Positions 24,525 to 36,763 of a stretch of DNA of 64,000 nt are shown piece after piece. The notes under the pieces were generated by a model. That model was given only the letters and a program-made list of their open reading frames with translations. It was not told the DNA's origin and searched no databases. Source of the stretch: Manis javanica (lineage: Eukaryota; Chordata; Mammalia; Pholidota; Manidae); the NCBI RefSeq assembly GCF_040802235.1, contig NC_133166.1:496001-560000 (forward strand). Direction: 5' to 3'. Every line of letters starts with the position of its first letter. The stretch's first letter is position 1. Made by a program: the position numbers and the translations under genes.

Positions 24525-24597
24525 CACACATGCACACACTCACACACACATATACACACTCACACACATATAAACATACACGCTCACACACACACCA
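24525..24597. repeat. (CA)n microsatellite, interrupted
   Basis: CACA runs broken by 'ctca', 'tata' and 'taaaca' units. Confidence 0.92.
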
Positions 24598-25884
24598 TGG
24601 ACATGAAGGGGAAGGAGAGAATAACAGGTTTATTGATGTCTTCCTGCCAATAAAGTTAGTCTCAGAGTTTTCTCCTCCCCCAGACCTGGCCTTTCTTCAT
24701 CTTTCTCTCTCCACCTCATATATGCAGTAACCAGCTGCTCCTTCCCCTCTCCTTGCTCTCAGGAGAAGTCTGTCATTGTCACTTTGTGAGAACAGCAGCT
24801 CTCCACCTTTTTTGATGAGGGTGCAGGAGATAGAAAGGCGGAGGGAAGCTTACTCCCCCCCTCTGGAAAGTTGCCACCTCTGGAGAAAGGGCTTTGGGCT
24901 TCAGACTTCAGCACAGGCTTCAGACTTTAACACAGGCTTTCTTTTATTGGGAGGAGGGAGTATAACTGCTGGAAAATTTGTTTCCCAAAGCCTGATACCA
25001 CAATATATGAGTGGCCACCCATTACATTTATGGAAAAGTTAACCATACAAAATAACTATAACAAGAGAGAATTTGGCTGGTTGAGCTGATGCATGGAAGA
25101 CTCCCCTTCCCCTTAGACCCACAGAAAGAGATCCATTTCTCCAAACACGATGATTCAAGTTCAAAACCAAGAAGGGGAAATTCTTGAGTGCCAGAAAAGG
25201 AGAACTCAAAATCAGAGCAATGAGTAGGACTGAAGCCCTGTGGCTGAGGGGCTTTCTGAGCCAGATGTAGACTTCAGAACTGGGTCTTTAAGGGCTGTGG
25301 GAGGCAATCCAGGCTAATGGTCTTGCATACAGTATTCAAGGGCAGGTGCAACCGCCTGGGAGTCTGGAGAGACTGTCTTAGCCACCACCTGCAGGTGAGA
25401 ATAGCTCCACCCACTTGCCTGTGGAAAATAGCCAGGATGCTTGCCATCTTCCAAGAGATACCAGAGCCCCAGGCCTCCATTCATGCAGATTCACGGTCTT
25501 ACTTCACACTGATGTCAAACCAAGAAACTAGCATACATGCTGGTCCAGTAGGAATATAAGGCCTCAGCAGAGACAAATTTCAAACCACTTTGGAGGGACA
25601 ACTGCATGCACAGGGCAAAGTGGCCTCCCACAGAAAACCCCAGTGGAAAAGGAGCTCAACAGTCATAAATTACAAACAACACAAGGAAGCGAGTCACCAA
25701 GGGGAAGTATTAGCAGGAACAACAAATGTGAAAATGTACACACCATGACCTATAGGGCATGGAATATTCTTGACATTCCTTAGCAAAAGATCACAGCCAT
25801 AGCTTTCAGTTGCAGCAGGCTGCCATTGGATTGCAGACTTACAAGCCATATATTGTTCAGAGGCTGAAAAGGAGGCCAGAGAAC
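24598..25884. other. Intergenic, no gene recognised
   Basis: Several 60-90 codon ORFs occur without identifiable motifs. An 18-bp direct repeat, 'cttcagacttcagcacagg' and 'cttcagactttaacacagg', lies at about 24900-24937. Confidence 0.45.
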
Positions 25885-26015
25885 ATTCTTACTTTAAGAT
25901 GGGGAAATAGAGACTCAGAGAAGGGAACTGACTTGTCTTAGGTCACCAGCAGGTTAGTGGCAGGATGAGGAATAGAATCTGAGTCTCCAGAATTCTAGCT
26001 CTAGGCTATTTTGCT
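25885..26015 (-). mobile_element. MIR SINE fragment
   Basis: Reverse MIR: 'gatggggaaatagagactca', 'cttgtcttaggtcaccagca', 'ggaatagaatctgagtctcc'. The order and words match the MIR core and its 5' side. Confidence 0.7.
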
Positions 26016-29000
26016 ACCTCATGATGCCCCCCAAGGTAGAAATGAAAACCTAGCTTCAGCAGAAAAACTAGGAGGAAAGAGGAACAGGAAGGTCCTCTCA
26101 TGACCCAGGAAACCCCAGAACCAAGGCTCTGGCTCTCATTAGCAAAGCTCAGATTTGGCACTCTGATAAATCAAATCTTTAAATAAACCCTTCCCATCTT
26201 CGTTTTGTATTTTGCTGTCCTGTTTTTCTTTTCTATTCTTCCTCAATTTTCCTTAGTTCTTCTGACTGACAGCGTGATGGAAGTGTCATCAGAATTGGGG
26301 CCGGTCAGTTCTGTAACAGTTGAACTGCTCAGCCTCTGCCCCAGCCTCTGCCCCAGCATCCAGGGAGCCCTGCTTCCATGCTGTGTAGGAGGATTAGGAA
26401 TGAGGGGAGGGAAGGGAAGAGGGAGAGAATGGGTAGCTTAAGGCCAGACTTACTCGCTGCAGATACTCGGCAATGATGGGGACCATGGAGGGTATGGAAG
26501 TGGATATGGGTTCAGTCCTGTGGGGCTAGAGCCTCAACTACCAGATCAGACACAAGGCAAAAGCTCTTGGCTCAGAGGAACACTCCCTCTGGGCTTTTAT
26601 AATTCATTTATTATGCATGTATTTATTAGGCTCATACAATCCCATATTCACCCAGGATACAATTATAGACCAAAAACACAAATTCTTTTGCACTAAGAAA
26701 TAAAAAAAGAGCACACACTAGCTCCACAGTGCTCCAAAATATCGATGTAAACTGAAACAAAAATCCTATCATGTTGCTTCAGCTTGAATATTCATTCTCA
26801 ACCCTTTGTGGCCTGATTTTCCAGGGAAATGTTTGAGAAATATTGTCAGCTTTGTCTGATTTATTTACTTATGTACTCACTCAACAGGAACAAATATTGA
26901 TTGAACATCTGCTACATACACACAATGCACTAGACTCCAGTAGTATAATGATGATGCAGAAAGGTCACAGTCTCTTCCCATAAGTAGCTTACAGTTTACT
27001 GGAAGAGGGAGTCAAACAAAAAGATCATTAAAATATACAGTGACAAATGCAAAGAGTGCTCTGGAGAACAGAAGAGGGACATGATAATACTAATTAATGC
27101 TCTATATTAATTAGTGGCTCATTGGGAGGTACAGCCCCAGAGCAGCAAATGTGAGGGGAAAAGGGAGATAAGGTGAGGAGATAAAGCAGTCTAAGAGGGT
27201 GGATTACTGAGCTGATCACAGCTTCAGGACAGACCCTGACAGTCTTTTAGTCATGCAAATGCCTTCAGACAGACCACCTGAGACCACCTGTCTTCAAAAT
27301 AGTCCAATGGAAGGAGAAAGAACAAATCCTTTGCCAGATCCTGGCTATATCTTGTCTCTAATTCATCAGTGTTCACTAGCACGTGGGATTGAGTCCTCTG
27401 TACTTCCGGGACGGGTCATGTTCTCCAACTGCTGGAGAAGCCATATGGCCCAGTGTCCCAGGGCTTTATCTGAGCTCAAAAGTGAGGAAGGAGCCACAGT
27501 TTCCTTGGGTCCAGTAGTGTTTAGGTTCTCCAGATCCACTATAGGATGCTCAGTTAAATCTGGACTTTCGATTAAAAATTTAACATTTTTCTTCGTATAA
27601 GTATGCCCCAAACATTGCATTGGACATACTTAATACTAAAAAATCATTCATTGTTTATCTAAAATTTAAAATTTAATTGGGTACCCTGTATTTGCATTTA
27701 CTAAATCTAGCAGTCCCCCTCTTGTTGGGACTGGATCATGGAGCTATGGGGCAGGTAGAGACTATGCCAGAGCCCAGACCTCCTCTTGGGGTAGACCAAG
27801 TGGTGTTGGGGGTGAGGAGATGGGGACCACCTGGAGATCTTCATGGGGGTGTAGCCGAGGGCTTGGGAGGCCAGTGCTGCTGAGGAGCCTAGGGATGCAT
27901 TTAAACTGGTCTGATGTAACCTGGTCCTGTGGGTCAGGCTTAAGAATACTCCATTCCATACAGGCCATGACATGCACATTTTCCCATTTGTTTCCCATTT
28001 TCCCATTTCCCAGGCATCTAGGAAGAAATCATGCTTGAACTGAAATATAAAAGACAAGTACAAATTAGCCTGGAGAATTTGAGGAGCAGCTCCATCTGCC
28101 TAAATAGCACATGTTGTCCAGCACCCAAAAAGAGCACTTCAGGTCTGAATAACTGCCTTCAGCTTTATTTCTCCCTGCATCTGAAAGACACCTCTTCAAT
28201 TTGAGTTGCCCCTTCAACACCCCTTAATAAATACACACTGTCAGAATTGTCTTAATGGAATTCCCATGCCCGTTCCTCCCAAAGTTCCTAGAATGGATTT
28301 GCCTATTCTAGGTCCCTCATGTAAGTGGAATCATACAATATTTGTTCTTTTTTGTCTTTCTAGACCCCATTTTGAGAGACCTCAGAAAGCTGGCATAAAA
28401 TAATTTCTAGAATGTGGATTCTTGTTGGCTTCAAGCACAGACTGGATCCCTCCTAAAATGGAAGTCACCTTGGGGCCTGTACAACTGTACCATCGAGTAT
28501 TCTGGAATCTCACTAATAAACTTCTAAGACTGTAAGCTTCTTACATTCATTCATTAATTCAGTTATTTTCCAAAAAATATTTATCAAACTCTTAGTAGGT
28601 GCTAGATATTCTTCTGGGGAAGGCTTGTATTCATGTCAATAAGTTGTGAAAATACTGAAATGTTTTCTTCTTACAGGGTAATGGGTGCTTCTCCAAGTCC
28701 ACCAAGTACCCTCTCCACCCTGATCCCTGCCCTGGAAACCCCTGAAGTTCCCCAGTATCCACCAAGAAAGGAGGAATTGGCCCATCAGGAGGCCTATAAG
28801 ATCTTCAAGCTGTGGTCCTCACCTATTTCATTAGTCAGTAAACAAGACAGACACAGTCACACCTGCACAGGACTTCCAGGCTTCTGGGCATCTAAGCCAA
28901 CCCCCTTTTTTCACTTGAATCTGGGATACAGCATCACTGTCAAGATGGCCACAGCATGGAAGTGTGGCCTCACCCACCTGATAATTAAAGAGACAATTTG

Positions 29001-29059
29001 GGCTCACTTGCAGCAGAAGTTTTCTAAGAGTCAGACTGTCCACAGATGGGAGGTAGGGA
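26016..29059. other. Intergenic, no gene recognised
   Basis: Includes an old-repeat-like block at about 26880-27110 ('ttgattgaacatctgctaca', 'agtagcttacagtttactgg') of unassigned family. The 181-codon ORF beginning at 28633 has no recognisable domain. Its 3' third overlaps the CR1/L3-like repeat listed next, so it is not called a gene. Confidence 0.45.
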
Positions 29060-29195
29060 GCCATCCTGCCCTGGAGGCATCCAAGCAGAGACTGGGTGAC
29101 CACTTTGTAAGACAGAATTGGAGGAAGCTCAAGTGCTGGCTGGAAGGGCAGGTCCTTTCCAATCATGGGGTTCTGTAATTCCATGATTCTAAATT
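29060..29195 (+). mobile_element. CR1/L3-type LINE 3' end (probable)
   Basis: Contains 'ggcatccaagcagagactgg', 'gtgaccactttgtaagac', 'gcaggtcctttccaatcatg' and 'gtaattccatgattct'. This resembles the conserved 3' end of L3/CR1 LINEs (...GCAGAGGCTGGATGACC...TTCTATGATTCT). Divergence is high, so confidence is moderate. Confidence 0.55.
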
Positions 29196-29199
29196 GTGG

Positions 29200-29405
29200 A
29201 TCAGTAAACTACAGACACCAGGCCAAATCCAGCCCCCACCTATTTTTATAAATAAAGATTTATTGGAACATAACCACACCCATACATTTACATATCATCT
29301 ACTTTTGCACTACAATGCCAAAGCTGAGTAATTACCACAGAGACCATTTGGCAGCAAAGTCTAAAATATTTACTAGCTGGCCATTTACAGAAAAAGTTTG
29401 TCGAC
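29200..29405 (+). mobile_element. Ancient MER-type DNA transposon
   Basis: Reads 'gatcagtaaactacagacac', 'aataaagatttattggaac', 'agagaccatttggcagcaaa', 'aaaatatttactagctggcc' and 'acagaaaaagtttgtcgacc'. I recognise this as the common mammalian element whose consensus runs GTCAGCAAACTAC...AAAGTTTGCCGACC. It is probably hAT-type, but I do not assign a Repbase name with certainty. Confidence 0.6.
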
Positions 29406-29749
29406 CCCATTCTCAAAGACTCCTAGGATGAATTCTTTGACAAAGCCATAAATCAATTCTATTTTATCTGTGTCATTCATCCAAATTGGATGGCTACTAG
29501 ATGGCTTTCCTTAAAGACATGCATGTCTTTGTTTAGGACATGAGTAAAAAATATTCAGGGGTCCCTCTGAGTCAATATGGCTTTCTAGGATGTCAGATGG
29601 GCCAGAGGAAAGTCAAGTTCCTGGGATGCTCTAGTGTCTTTCCTCACTTTTCCATCCTGAAAGTATTGAACCACAGAGTCAACCAGAGGAACGCAGCTAT
29701 GCTGAGAGCTGATGTGCACTGAGCCCCTCGCTGGGTCCTACAGAGCTTC

Positions 29750-29930
29750 ACATGGGTTCAGCCAGTCCTCTGAACAGCATCATCTATCACACAATGGTAG
29801 ATGCTGTTTGTATTTCACAGTTGAGGAGATGGAGGCTTAGGGAGACTTCAGAACTTGCCCAACATCACATATGGAGCCAGATATTGGCTGTATTTCAATT
29901 CTGAAACCTCTATTTCACATCCACATTTGT
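29750..29930 (-). mobile_element. MIR SINE
   Basis: Reverse MIR: 'atttcacagttgaggagatg', 'ggcttagggagacttcagaa', 'cttgcccaacatcacatatg', then 'ttcaattctgaaacctc'. Confidence 0.7.
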
Positions 29931-32900
29931 CAGTCTAGCAGTTGAGATATTTTGAATGACTGTACAAAGCAGAACAAAATCTAGAGATAAACAGACCCAA
30001 ACCCAGTCCATGCCCTTGATCTCATACCTGAATCAGCAAAACAAAACAAAAATAGCAGAGATAATAGGAATGTTTCAATGGAGGACACAAGGCTCCTAAT
30101 TCCACGTAATTCTGTGATGGAAGAACCACCTCCCTTAACTTGTTTGTTTTCATCTAATCTATTCATGGCTATTTCAGATAGAAAGGATAAGACGGTTAAG
30201 TTGATCTGAAGATCCTGTGGTAAAAAAAGGAAAAATCAAGTGAATGTTAGATTGGTTTTGTGTTACCCAATAATGAAATACAGAAATATGAAATGCACCA
30301 ACAGTTAATCCAGAGACATCAAATGCCACTCAGCTACTTCTTTTGTTCAAATCTTCCTCAGAGAAGAAGCTGCATGACAGAAAAGATGTGCAAATGTAGA
30401 AATGAGGACGTAAGAGAAATCCCATTTTTCCACCCCCATTGTGTGCAAAGTCCTCCACACAGAGCTGTTTTCAGCTGAAGAATACAAGAGTCACTCTGTC
30501 ACTCTTCATATTAAGCTGAGGGCATTAGGAAACCTGAAGCAGATGGAAAGGGGAAATGGGGTAGTCCTACCTACTCAACTTCTGGGAGCTTAGCTTGGAG
30601 GGTACATGAAAAGGGAGGGGTGACTTCCAGTGTTCCATCCATCAACCAGAGTCTTAAAGCATTAAATTCGACATTGGCTACTCCAAAAATGGCACTGATG
30701 GTGGGTGCCTGATAAATAACAGATGCTCAATAAGAATCTATTTAATGGGGAATTTCCACTAGAATGGTCTGGAGTACTGCGCTGAGAATGGTACCAAGGC
30801 AGCCTGGGGGCTCAGTGGAATGACGGTTGTGATTGATTAGTGATGTCTGCCCTGGCTTGGATTGGGGAGAGGTAGTTGAAAAGTTAAGCCTTTGCCACAT
30901 CAGGATTTCCTTCTCCTTTAGTGCCGTGGAAATAATCATCTTAAATCACAGACTTGGGTCTGCCAAACCTACATATGGAAAAGGCAAAGGCAAAGAGAAC
31001 AAAGAGCAGGAAGGGATAATTGATGAAGAGGAAAAGCATGAGAAAAATTGGGAGGGAAAACAATAGAGAAACGAAATAAGATGGCTTAAGCTGCCAAAGT
31101 CTAGCTGAGCTTTTAATGGGACTATGCAGAATTTCACATGGACCTTTCATTTTCACCAACAAGATTAAAAGGAGTCAAAACACCATTATATTCTTATTTT
31201 TGTGGTCAGGACGCAAACGATCCTGATGGTAATAACAGCCTGTGAGGGAAAGGCAATGACTCTCAAAACATCAGGTTAGCAATCAACCATTCAAAAAAGA
31301 AAACATTGTCCCTTTGTTAACCAATACTTTCTAGGTTTTCCAGATCCATGTTTACTCCAGAGTCTATAAAAGTCATGGTTCTTTGATCCATTTAATGACT
31401 ACTGAGTATCAATTTTCAAATTGTCTTCTTAGATTCCTGCTAAAAATAAGAAAGGAGATGATCCCTGCCAATGCAGCCAGACTTCCCTGCCCATTTTAGG
31501 CCGCAGGTGAAATGCAGAAGTAGGAAACACCTGGACTGGCTCCAAGCCCACACAGAACTGAACCTCAGACAGGAATCATGGTTTGGCTCTGCATACAATG
31601 GTGTCAGAGTTACACGTGCTCAAACTGAGGAAGAGAGCAGACATGGGACTTCCCTCTTGCCTCTCTTTGGAGGAAGTGAAATCACTCTTCTGCAACACAG
31701 ATGGATACACTTTTCAGAAAAGTTGTCTTTTTCTTTCAGAAACCAAAGTTCAGTTTTAAGGCATAGGCCCTTGAGAACGGCCATCTGGAGAGTTTGTGCG
31801 ACTGCATATGCATTTCAGTACAAGAAAAAGTAGAGGAAATTGCTGGAGAGCAGAGCAAAGCAGGAAAAGTGTGGCTGAAAGGCTCTGGTCAAACACTCCT
31901 AGCCACTTCCTCACCCCTGACCTTTATGAGCAGCAATTCTAGCAAATGGATGCAAATATGAGTTGAGCTGAAATTGCCATAGTTTGTACTTTTCCTTCCA
32001 TTGTCCCCCTGCGAATTCCAAAGAAGACTTCCTTGAGCATGGCAATCACAGAATCACTTTGGATTCTGTGGCTTTGGATCACTTCAGGCATATAAAAATT
32101 CTAGATACAATGTGTTTCTTTATGTTTTTAAATGTGTATTTTTTTTTTTTTTGCTTATTTTTCTGAGTACATGTCTGTGTTTGGCACTTAGCAGATTCTG
32201 AATAAAATTATGTCAAATGAGTGAACACATGCTCATTGTTGAAAACTCGAACAATACAGAAAGCTAAGAGGAAAGAATTTAAATGATTTATACAACCTAC
32301 TGACAAGATACAATTACTGTCAATGGGTTGGTTTGTGTATATTTGTCTAGTCATACATATTATACATAGTTGAGGTCATGCTGAATGTATATCACACTTT
32401 TTCCACTTAGTATTATGGCATAAGAATTTCTCATGCTCTTAAAGTTCTTTGAAAACATAATTATGATGGCTGAAAAATATTTCTTCCTAGGGATGCAATA
32501 TAATTTTGCGCTTGTTGACTCTATTAGCTATTTTCAATTTTTTGCTGTGATAAAAATGAAGAGAAAGGCTGTCCAAAAAAATGACAATAACTGGGTGTTC
32601 AGGGATATAGGAAAACCTGAATATAGATTAATCTATAATCACTTTGTTTGTACTCTCATTCCAGAAGAGTGAGGTCCCAACAGGATCTATTAATGAGAAA
32701 TGGAAAAGCAAGAAATTGTCAGCATGACTCCAAAACACTGTGAGAGTTTTCTGAATCTGATGGACGAGCCCTGAAACAGTTTGGAGAGAAACCTGTGGAC
32801 ATTTCAACAGACTTATTGGAAGTACCCAAGGGCATGCAACTGTAATTTTTCCAATTGTAGGGTCACTCTTCCAAGTGATTTTTAACTAACTGATTTATAA

Positions 32901-34439
32901 ATTAACCAGGACATCCTATGCAGATGCTTTCTTCTCTAGCCAAGCATAACTGGATGCTGGTTCATAAATTAATCCCTTTTGGGTATAAGTGAATGCCTGG
33001 AACACGGTAACTCAGTCACAAATAGACCCAGGATGTAGTATTTCTGGGTTTAGAGAAATACCATCAAGGTTTTATAATAAGTAGTGAAGCTCGGCCTGGG
33101 AGGCAACCGGCCTAATTATTTCTGAAAACACTTGTCAGCTGCATCAGTGACAATCTATGGTAATTCAGTTCCTTGGGACCTTCTTTCCAGGATGCATTCA
33201 GGTGATGGTATAGTGAAACCTATGATTGAAACATGACTTTTTCAGTCTCTGCTCTGCACCTGCTTTGTGGTATGATTTTAGGAGCTACGAGGGTGCAGTT
33301 GGGAGCTTCATTAACTCCTTGGGTTCCCTGACTACCGCTAAAAGTATTCAAATGTGCCCTAATGGCCCCGAATAATTGACAGAGCTAGGCTTCAATTATC
33401 CAGTCTAGAATCAGTGGGTCTGGGAACATTCCGAATTATGGGGTCTAATAGATACAGCATTAGCACATGAAAGGAAATTCATGAAATTATGTCCTAATAT
33501 TACAAACATATTATTGCTTTTATTAAGAAAAATATTGAGTAATAAAGAACCACATTCTTTTTTATGCACCTTTGCTGATTACATGCATTTAACAACAGAA
33601 TGAAAAATTAAAGATCTAACAGAAGGTACCAACTTATTGCCAACTACATACACATACAGAGGAAAATGTATGATACAGGGAATGTATAAATATGTACACA
33701 TATGCATGCACATTCCTTAGCTACTGTCTGCTTTTGATAAATCAAAATCTAGATTAGAGTGTGAATTTTCTCTTTGCTTAAATATTTCTGTCTGAAAAGA
33801 AACCACAGTGTGGGGCCCCTTGTCTCTACTTTGAATGCTGGGATAAGGCAGGCTGAGGTGCCTAGCAGTCAGCAAAATGGAATCCTCTTTAGGCCCCTTC
33901 AGCTCTGCCCCAGATAATGTCATCTCCAAACCCAGAACAATTAGGGCCTTATGACAGTGAAACGCCTTAGGACAGGTGTCACAGATTTTCACTCCTTTCT
34001 TCTGTGTGAACCACCCTCACCTCAGGTGAATGGGCAACCCCGGCCTGCACCCTGACCTCCAGGTAGCCTAGGTGGTGGGTGGGGAGGCAGGCTGTCTCAT
34101 CAACGGTGATGTCGCCATTCACCTCTGCATTTGCAGTAAAAGCAAACTGATATTGGAGTCCCAGGGGAGGGCAGTCAGGGAAAATCTGGAACATCAAGAG
34201 CATGACCAGAAAGCAACACCAAAGCTTTCTTTCGAAGCTGGAAGTTTGGCACAGGGAAGGCAGTAAGGTGTGTGGTTGCTCTTTTTTTGAGGGCCCACCA
34301 CTGCTGCAGAGGAACCAGCCTGAGGCTGGAGGCAGGTGGGGGGCTGTAGGGATCGTTAACTGTTAAGAACATAGAGCTGTGCTTGTATATCTAGTACAAC
34401 ATATTTTTTTCAAAGTCTCAATGGACTTTGGTATTTCAA
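29931..34439. other. MPEG1 upstream intergenic sequence
   Basis: No gene is recognised on either strand. The part around 32200-32470 ('acacatgctcattgttgaaa', 'tttttccacttagtattatg') looks like an old interspersed repeat of uncertain class. Position 32141 starts a 14-nt poly-T run. The stretch 33900-34330 is GC-richer and repeat-poor and could carry regulatory sequence for MPEG1, but no site is provable by eye. Confidence 0.4.
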
Positions 34440-34609
34440 CTGACTTTCATTTCCCCATTTCGCAATTAGGGTAAACTGAAGAGAAACTGCCGGCTTTGAG
34501 AGAACTGTTGAAGTTGTTTCAGCAACTGCTCTCTTTCCCTTAGGTTCATTCTAGACTACGCTGGCTGGCTGCCGCTTAGGGCTGGCGTGCGGCTGGTGCC
34601 GTCGGAGCC
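34440..34609 (+). promoter_or_regulatory. MPEG1: Putative MPEG1 proximal promoter / 5' UTR
   Basis: Position 34471-34490 reads GTAAACTGAAGAGAAACTGC. This is a tandem GAAA-type array resembling an interferon-stimulated response element or IRF site, and it suits a gene known to be macrophage- and interferon-responsive. No clear TATA box is visible close by. The segment 'ctctctttcccttag' at about 34529-34543 looks like a splice acceptor, so a non-coding upstream exon is possible. I could not place its donor. The transcription start is not determinable here. Confidence 0.35.
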
Positions 34610-36763
34610 ATGAGCGTCTTCAAGGGCGCCGTCCTCTTCTGGGCAGTGGTAGCATGGGCTCAAATGGACAAGCCTCTGGGAGAGACAGATATGTCTGGGT
34701 CCCAAAAATGTAAGAATGCCTTAAAACTACCTGTTTTGGAAGTCTTACCAGGTGGGGGCTGGGATAATCTGCGCAATGTGGACATGGGACGGGTGATGGA
34801 CCTGACTTATGCCAACTGCAGGACCACAGAGGATGGACAGTACATCATCCCCGAGGAAATCTTCACCATCGCCCGGAAACAGAGCAACCTGGAGATGAAC
34901 TCAGAAATCCTGGAATCCTGGATGAACTACCAGAGCAGTACCTCCTCCTCCATTAACCTGGAGCTCTCCCTTTTCTCCAAAGTCAACGGCAAGTTCTCCC
35001 CTGAGTTCCAGAAAGTGAAGACGCTTCAAGTGAAGGACCAAGCTGTAACTACCAGGGTTCAGGTAAGAAACCTGGTGTACACGGTCAAAATCAACCCAGT
35101 TTCAGAACTAAGCTGGGGGTTTAAGAAGGAGCTCATGGACATCTCTGACCGTCTGGAGAACAACCAGACGCGGATGGCCACCTACTTGGCAGAACTCCTG
35201 GTCCTCAACTACGGCACTCACGTCGTCACCAGCATGGACGCTGGGGCCGCTCTCATTCAGGAGGACCACATCAGAGCCTCCTTCCTGCAGGACTGCCAGG
35301 GCAGCCACAGTGCTGTGACTGCCTCTGCGGGAGTCACCTTCCTCAACATTGTGAACTTCAAGTTTGAGGAGAACTACACCTCACAGAATGCCCTCACCAA
35401 GAGCTACATCTCCAACCGAACCAACTCCAGGGTGCAAAGTGTTGGAGGGACTCTTTTTTACCCAGGCATCACCCTCCAGGCCTGGCAGCAGAGCATCACC
35501 AACCACCTGGTGGCCATAGACCGTGCTGGCCTGCCTCTGCACTTCTTCATCAACCCCAACACGCTGCCTGAGTTGCCGGGGCCCTTGGTGAAGAAGTTGT
35601 CAAGGACGGTGGAAACAGCCGTGAGGCGCTACTACACATTCAACACCTATCCTGGATGCACGGATCACAACTCACCCAACTTCAATTTTCAGGCCAACAC
35701 AGATGACGGCTCTTGTGAGGGGAAAATGACCAATTTCTCCTTTGGTGGAGTTTATCAGGAATGCACCCAGCTCTCAGGGAATGCGGCTGTCCAACTCTGC
35801 CAAAAGTTGGAGCAGAAGAATCCACTCACTGGTGATTTCTCCTGCCCCTCTGGCTACTCCCCAATCCACCTGCTGGCCCAGATCCACGAGGAGGGTTATA
35901 ACCAGCTGGAGTGTCAGCGGAAGTGCTCCCTCCTCATCTTCTGCAAGACAGTGTGTGAAGATGTGTTTCGGGTGGCGAAGGCTGAATTTAGGGCTTTTTG
36001 GTGTGTGGCTAGTGGCCAACTACCAGAAAACTCAGGACTGCTTTTTGGGGGACTTTTCAGCGGTAAGAGCATAAACCCTTTAACAAATGCACAGGCCTGC
36101 CCTGCCGGCTACTTCCCCTTGAGGCTTTTTGAAAACCTCAAGGTCTGTGCCTCTCAGGACTATGAGCTGGGATACAGGTTTTCAGTCCCCTTTGGTGGGT
36201 TCTTTAGCTGTGCAGTTGGGAACCCCTTGGTGGATCCTGCCATTGCCAGAGACTTAGGGACACCTGCTCTAAAGAAGTGTCCTGGGGGCTTCAGCCAACA
36301 CCTGGCCCTCATCAGTGATGGGTGCCAGGTGTCCTACTGCGTCAAGTCTGGGCTTTTTACAGGAGGGTCTCTGCCTCCTGCCAGGCTCCCACCTTACACC
36401 CGGCCACCCCTCATGAGTCAGGCTGCCACCAACACTGTCATGGTGACTAATACTGAGACTGCAAGATCCTGGATTAAAGACGCCCAGACCCACCAGTGGA
36501 GGCTGGGGGAGCCGTTAGAGCTGCGCAGGGCCATGAAGGTCATCCACGGGGATGACGGTGGCCTGTCAGGGGGAGCAGCAGCTGGGGTCACGGTGGGGGT
36601 CACCGCTGTCCTGGCAGCTGTCATCGCTCTGGCCATCTATGGCACCAGGAAGTACAGGAACAGGGGGTACCAGGCCTTAGATGACGAGAGTCAGAGTTTG
36701 GCTTCAGGCACCGCAGCAAGAGGAGACACCCCAGACCAAAAGCAGGAGCAGAGTCCAGCCTAA
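34610..36763 (+). CDS. MPEG1: Perforin-2 (macrophage-expressed gene 1 protein)
   Basis: A single uninterrupted 717-codon ORF, matching the known intronless coding sequence of about 716 residues in mammals. Perforin-2 is a type I membrane protein of phagocyte endosomes and phagosomes whose MACPF domain oligomerises into pores that kill engulfed microbes. A signal peptide is visible (residues 1-17, hydrophobic VLFWAVVAW). The MACPF domain spans roughly 30-345 with the signature Y201[12 protein letters not shown]. A Cys-rich segment follows (about 350-372, [11 protein letters not shown] and DDGSCEG), then the P2 domain to about 580. A transmembrane helix lies about 655-677, with a 40-residue cytosolic tail. 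Potential N-glycosylation sites are N185, N255, N269 and N375. The start has G at -3 (GCCATGA). The tail reads [12 protein letters not shown], with R683/N684/R685 where human has a lysine run. No lesions are present, so the gene should be functional. It converges on DTX4, with the usual OR cluster upstream. Confidence 0.98.
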   Translation: MSVFKGAVLFWAVVAWAQMDKPLGETDMSGSQKCKNALKLPVLEVLPGGGWDNLRNVDMGRVMDLTYANCRTTEDGQYIIPEEIFTIARKQSNLEMNSEILESWMNYQSSTSSSINLELSLFSKVNGKFSPEFQKVKTLQVKDQAVTTRVQVRNLVYTVKINPVSELSWGFKKELMDISDRLENNQTRMATYLAELLVLNYGTHVVTSMDAGAALIQEDHIRASFLQDCQGSHSAVTASAGVTFLNIVNFKFEENYTSQNALTKSYISNRTNSRVQSVGGTLFYPGITLQAWQQSITNHLVAIDRAGLPLHFFINPNTLPELPGPLVKKLSRTVETAVRRYYTFNTYPGCTDHNSPNFNFQANTDDGSCEGKMTNFSFGGVYQECTQLSGNAAVQLCQKLEQKNPLTGDFSCPSGYSPIHLLAQIHEEGYNQLECQRKCSLLIFCKTVCEDVFRVAKAEFRAFWCVASGQLPENSGLLFGGLFSGKSINPLTNAQACPAGYFPLRLFENLKVCASQDYELGYRFSVPFGGFFSCAVGNPLVDPAIARDLGTPALKKCPGGFSQHLALISDGCQVSYCVKSGLFTGGSLPPARLPPYTRPPLMSQAATNTVMVTNTETARSWIKDAQTHQWRLGEPLELRRAMKVIHGDDGGLSGGAAAGVTVGVTAVLAAVIALAIYGTRKYRNRGYQALDDESQSLASGTAARGDTPDQKQEQSPA

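Noticed and set aside
28633-29178. 181-codon plus-strand ORF
   Set aside because: No recognisable domain or splice context. Its 3' third overlaps a CR1/L3-like repeat and there is an equally long frame on the other strand.
34529-34545. Splice-acceptor-like CT-rich tract before the MPEG1 ATG
   Set aside because: Suggestive only. MPEG1 is known as essentially single-exon and no donor could be placed, so no upstream exon is annotated.
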